From NCBI RefSeq assembly GCF_964020175.1, contig NZ_OZ026541.1:1178001-1242000 (forward strand): a DNA stretch of 64,000 bases. Direction: 5' to 3'. Numbering within the stretch: position 1 is the stretch's first letter; every line of letters begins with the position of its first letter. Positions 60,418 to 64,000 of this stretch are shown one piece after another. The translations under genes were made by a program, and so were the position numbers. The notes beneath the pieces are model-generated. The model saw only the letters and a program-made list of their open reading frames with translations. It ran no database searches and was not told the DNA's origin. Source of the DNA: Candidatus Mesenet endosymbiont of Phosphuga atrata (GTDB lineage: Bacteria > Pseudomonadota > Alphaproteobacteria > Rickettsiales > Anaplasmataceae).

Positions 60418-62790
60418 ATGAAATTAGAGAATGCGTTTGGGCTAAAAACTGAAAAGAAACATGAGCAATTAAATAGGCAAAAAGGTAATTTTGCATCTAT
60501 CAAAACCATAGATAATGATTTTATATCTTATGCTTGTCATTATGATGATTCAACTATACTAACAAAAAATGGAAACTTACTACAGGTAATAAAAGTTGAG
60601 GATTATAATGCTGATATAACACAAGGAAAGAAGGATTTAAGATCTGAAGTTAGAAACGCTATTAGTAGAAATATTGCTACTTCTGAATTTGCTGTTTGGA
60701 TACATACTGTACGAAAGTGCAATAATTTTGATTTAAGCTGGGAAAATACAGGTGATTTTTCTGACGAATTGCATAATTCATGGCATAAATTAGATAAAAG
60801 CATACCAAAGTACGCTAATACATTGTATATTGTTATATTAATAGACTCTTTAAATGAAAACTTAAATGGTATAGTTAATGCATTGTCATTTAATTATGTA
60901 AAAGATAAACATAAGCTATATCTACAGAATAAATTTAGGGAATTGCAAAAAGTAGTAAGTTTAGTTCTTGCGGATTTAGAGCCTTTTCAAGCTAAAAAGT
61001 TACGGCTTGTTTTTTGTCAAGATTGTAAAATACGCTCGGAAATTTTAGAATTTTTTAACTTCATTATTACACTATCTCATAATAAATGCTATATATCTGA
61101 ACAAGATTTATTTGAAAGTATAAAAGATGTAAAAATAGCTTTCGGATATAACTCATTCCAAGTAATAAGTAACAATCAAAAAAGGTTTGGTGCCATCCTA
61201 AGCATTAAGGAATACAGGGAAATTCCTCTAAATAACATAGACCTATGCTTACAATTGAATTGTAAATTTATTATATCAGAAATGATAAGGTTTGTAAAAT
61301 ACAAAGAGGCAATAGCAACATTTCAAGAGAAATATGACATATTGAGAATTAGTGAGGACGAAGAGTTAAGAAGAGCTTCAGGGCTTGAAGAAATAATTGA
61401 AAACAATTCACTTTCTATGGAGTTTTGTAAACATAAAATTAATTTTACAATTATTGCAGATAGTACACAAGAATTGAACAAAAATGTATCTAGTGCAGTG
61501 TCTGCTTTATCTTCAATTGGGCTTATGACAATACGAAATGATCTACATCTAGAAGACAATTTTTGGCTACGGCTTCCTGGAAATTTTGTATTTTTTACAC
61601 AGCAAAATAGTATACCTGTTAAATATTCATGTGGCTTTAGCTCTGTACATAGCTTTATATCTGGTACGATGAAGGGAGGACGTTGGGGAGAGGCAATAAC
61701 AACGTTTTTGTCAAATAAGGATAATATTTACTTTTTTAATTTTCATAGCATTAAAAATAGTGGACATACAATAGTCTTAGGGCTACCAAGCTCAGGTAGA
61801 ACCTTGCTTATTAATTTCTTACTATCAGAATCAAGGCACTTAAATGCAAGGACAATATTGTTTGATAATAGTGGTAAGTCAATTATATTTGTAAAAGCCA
61901 TGAATGGTAAATATTACACTATAAATCCTAAGGATGGTTTACAATTCAATCCATTAAAAATAGATAATAACGTAAATAACCGTTATATGTTATGTGAATT
62001 ATTTAAGAGAATGGTAGGAACTACAGGAGAAGGTCCTATAGATACCGCAGTAAAGAAGATAGTCGATTATGTATTTAGTATACCGGTTGAATATAGATCA
62101 ATCTCTAAAATCTCTAAGATTCTTGAACAATTAGGTGGCAACATAAAAAAATGGTATGGAGATGGGGAATTTGCAAATATATTTGCTGACTGCGATTCAG
62201 AAAATTTTGATTGGAAGGAGAAAATATTAGGAATTAATATAGGAAAATTAACAAAAGAATGCATGTATGTTGTATTGTATTACTTTTTACACCGTCTTGA
62301 GATTGAGTTTGATGGTTCACCAACGATATTATTATTAGATGAAGCCTGGAAAATTAGCAGTATTTTTAGAACAGAAGAAGAATTTGATGATTGGATGAAT
62401 AGGATGAAAGAGCTAAATGTAATTGTAATATTTAGTACTGAAAATTTATCAGAAGCTTTGATTAGTCCTTTTTCACGTTATGTTGAAAAACATGTTGATA
62501 CAAAAATTTTAATGCCTAATCCTTATGCAAGTAAACTTTATAAAGAAATATTTTCTTTATCTAAAGAAGAATTTGATATGCTATTGCAAATACCAGCCTA
62601 TAATAGGCATTTCTTGCTAAAACAAGGAAATAGATCAATAGTCCTTACACTTAATCTTAGTCAAATGCGAGAGGTTCATGTATTATCTGCAAATAGCAAA
62701 ACTATAGAGTTTATGTATGATGCAATTCAAAATAAGGGAGATGAGGCTAATAAATGGCTACCAGAATTTTATGAAAAATGTCAAATTTAG
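60418..62790 (+). CDS. virB4: VirB4-type T4SS ATPase with altered Walker A (VirB4-2)
   Basis: A 790-residue VirB4/TraC-family protein. VirB4 powers assembly of the type IV secretion channel at the inner membrane. The C-terminal domain has Walker B TILLLDEAW (D641, E642). However, Walker A reads GLPSSGRT (455-462), with Arg461 in place of the invariant Lys. Rickettsiales carry two VirB4 genes, and the second (rvhB4-II) is reported to have divergent nucleotide-binding motifs, which fits. No virB3 precedes it, since the upstream gap (255 bp) is too small, so this is not the main virB3-virB4-virB6 operon. The next gene overlaps its 3' end by 20 bp, which implies co-translation. Confidence 0.88.
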   Translation: MKLENAFGLKTEKKHEQLNRQKGNFASIKTIDNDFISYACHYDDSTILTKNGNLLQVIKVEDYNADITQGKKDLRSEVRNAISRNIATSEFAVWIHTVRKCNNFDLSWENTGDFSDELHNSWHKLDKSIPKYANTLYIVILIDSLNENLNGIVNALSFNYVKDKHKLYLQNKFRELQKVVSLVLADLEPFQAKKLRLVFCQDCKIRSEILEFFNFIITLSHNKCYISEQDLFESIKDVKIAFGYNSFQVISNNQKRFGAILSIKEYREIPLNNIDLCLQLNCKFIISEMIRFVKYKEAIATFQEKYDILRISEDEELRRASGLEEIIENNSLSMEFCKHKINFTIIADSTQELNKNVSSAVSALSSIGLMTIRNDLHLEDNFWLRLPGNFVFFTQQNSIPVKYSCGFSSVHSFISGTMKGGRWGEAITTFLSNKDNIYFFNFHSIKNSGHTIVLGLPSSGRTLLINFLLSESRHLNARTILFDNSGKSIIFVKAMNGKYYTINPKDGLQFNPLKIDNNVNNRYMLCELFKRMVGTTGEGPIDTAVKKIVDYVFSIPVEYRSISKISKILEQLGGNIKKWYGDGEFANIFADCDSENFDWKEKILGINIGKLTKECMYVVLYYFLHRLEIEFDGSPTILLLDEAWKISSIFRTEEEFDDWMNRMKELNVIVIFSTENLSEALISPFSRYVEKHVDTKILMPNPYASKLYKEIFSLSKEEFDMLLQIPAYNRHFLLKQGNRSIVLTLNLSQMREVHVLSANSKTIEFMYDAIQNKGDEANKWLPEFYEKCQI

Positions 62791-64000
62791 GATTGTTATA
62801 AAATTACTTTGTATATTTATTATCCTTATAACTCCATTTGATGTATATGCTTCATTTTGGGATGATATTGGGGCCTTCTTCAGTGGCGATCTGTTCAAAA
62901 TAAGGACAAAAACACCTAGTAGTATGAATACTAGTGATGGCTTTTTTAATCCCAAAATAAAAGTATGTCGTGGTAATTATACTTATTGTGATGACATGGC
63001 TGATGGTGATTGCGAAGGAGTGGGAATGACATATGCAAGAGCATATGTAGATTGGGAAGCAGAAGAACCTAAGATATGTGCTTGTCAGGTTTTTACATGT
63101 TATGATGCTTTAGCAAAAGGTTTAATATCAGCAACTACCCTTTTTGTAGGGGGAATTGCAGTTTTAGCTACTTTAGATAAAGATTACAGTAAAGAATGTA
63201 CTGCAGATCCGCAATGCATACCGATACCACTAGCACCTGGGCCTCCTCCATTTTGTGATCAGTTTAAGGCATCACCTGAAATTAGGATAGTTCCTGTAAC
63301 AGCTAGTAATCAATCTTTTTTTCAACCTAAGATTAGAGTTATTATCGGATCTCAAACACAAAATCTAGATGTGAGCACAGATGGCAGAAAACATAGTTAT
63401 CCAATTGAATATGATGGAGAAAGATATACTTTTAAAACCTACAAAGAAGAAGATCAACTTTGTGCAGATTTTTATGATAATAGTTCAGATATCATGCTTG
63501 GTAGTCAATGTTTTCCAATGCCTAAAATAGGCAAACCTGAGTTAATACCACTAGATGAAGAAGGTAATGAGATAAAGTTAGATGTAACTAAAAATCCAAG
63601 GCTCATTAATTTAGATAAAGTTAAAGTAAAAATACCAGGTTATAATCATAATCCAATTACGCTTGCTTATGGTCAGGAATATAATATTAATGGTTTAAGA
63701 TTAAGTCTAGGAAAACCAAAAGTTAGTGATGATAGAAGTTTGATAATTGGTGCAAACAATGATAATGGTAAAGTTACATGTCTTTTTTCATTACCATCAT
63801 GGAGTTCCGATGAATATGTGCTCAAAAGAAAGGAAAATAGAAGAATATTTAAATATTTAAAATCATTGGGAAAACAGTTTAATGATTATCGAATTGTTCC
63901 TATTGGTGATAAAGATCAATATGTACCATGTGGTAAAAACCCAAAAGATTTAAATACTATGGGGCAAGATGAGTTAGATAGTATTAAACGGTTTGGTGGT
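62771..64000 (+). CDS. Exported Cys-rich protein, partial (T4SS-linked)
   Basis: The frame is open from an ATG at 62771 to the window edge (410 codons, no stop). It starts with a signal peptide or anchor (basic start, then LLCIFIILITPFDVYA). It has several cysteines (VCRG, YC, DCEG, CACQ, TC) and a short hydrophobic helix at about 118-134. A segment with the sequence CIPIPLAPGPPPFC resembles the N-terminal region of the large VirB6-like proteins of Rickettsiales. The rest is beta-type. Overlap with virB4-2 suggests a shared transcript and a role in the same machine. Whether VirB6 transmembrane helices follow cannot be seen from here. Confidence 0.6.
   Translation, partial: MKNVKFRIVIKLLCIFIILITPFDVYASFWDDIGAFFSGDLFKIRTKTPSSMNTSDGFFNPKIKVCRGNYTYCDDMADGDCEGVGMTYARAYVDWEAEEPKICACQVFTCYDALAKGLISATTLFVGGIAVLATLDKDYSKECTADPQCIPIPLAPGPPPFCDQFKASPEIRIVPVTASNQSFFQPKIRVIIGSQTQNLDVSTDGRKHSYPIEYDGERYTFKTYKEEDQLCADFYDNSSDIMLGSQCFPMPKIGKPELIPLDEEGNEIKLDVTKNPRLINLDKVKVKIPGYNHNPITLAYGQEYNINGLRLSLGKPKVSDDRSLIIGANNDNGKVTCLFSLPSWSSDEYVLKRKENRRIFKYLKSLGKQFNDYRIVPIGDKDQYVPCGKNPKDLNTMGQDELDSIKRFGG

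Overview
The window is from a Wolbachia-like member of the Anaplasmataceae (Rickettsiales). This is inferred from low GC, single-copy housekeeping genes with no functional clustering, many ankyrin-repeat genes, decayed IS5, IS110, IS200, IS256, IS481 and IS630 copies, a decayed WO-type phage tail module, a gene-transfer-agent-type hub gene, and a VirB4 with an altered ATP-binding motif next to an exported Cys-rich protein. No search could be run, so names rest on motifs and family knowledge.

Layout. Positions 1-2.5 kb are a pile of broken insertion sequences. From 2.5 to 21.6 kb lies mostly ordinary chromosome: priA, a small ankyrin gene, recG, a YhdP/AsmA-like envelope gene, rnhA-cdsA (overlapping), argS, a two-TM hypothetical gene, pdhA, hemJ, tRNA-Ser(UGA), a membrane hypothetical gene, obgE-eno, an SPFH gene and dapD. 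Positions 21.6-31.7 kb are accessory: two copies of a ~280-bp repeat flank an eight-repeat ankyrin gene and gyrA. They are followed by eroded phage tail genes, IS110 and IS630 remnants, a truncated ankyrin paralogue and an intact DUF2163 hub gene. Positions 31.7-42.4 kb carry lysA, a split membrane gene, a two-TM hypothetical gene, prmC, an NDUFA9-like gene, ftsA, a 58-residue Trm112-like gene, an IS630 relic, a heptad-repeat protein, aspS and ygfZ. Positions 42.4-51 kb hold alaS, a phosphotyrosine-motif protein and gltA, flanked by two mirror-image IS relic clusters. Positions 51-64 kb hold maeB, a third copy of the repeat, pheT, a secreted EndoU-like protein, a 984-residue coiled-coil membrane protein, virB4-2 and the start of an exported Cys-rich protein.

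How the genes fit together. pdhA, gltA and maeB feed acetyl-CoA and the TCA cycle from pyruvate and malate, as expected of an amino-acid-fed intracellular bacterium. dapD and lysA serve the diaminopimelate branch that supplies lipid II, and ftsA serves division. hemJ belongs to heme synthesis. The probable host-interaction set is the ankyrin genes, the YxxP/YMxM protein, the Cys-cluster and two-TM hypothetical genes, the EndoU-like protein and the coiled-coil protein beside virB4-2. Several of these share an unusually strong GGGGG Shine-Dalgarno sequence.

The most notable candidates are the three-copy repeat, which shows a compensatory base-pair change in an internal hairpin, the secreted EndoU-like ribonuclease, the SH2-ligand-like motif protein, and the Tyr/Ser heptad protein.
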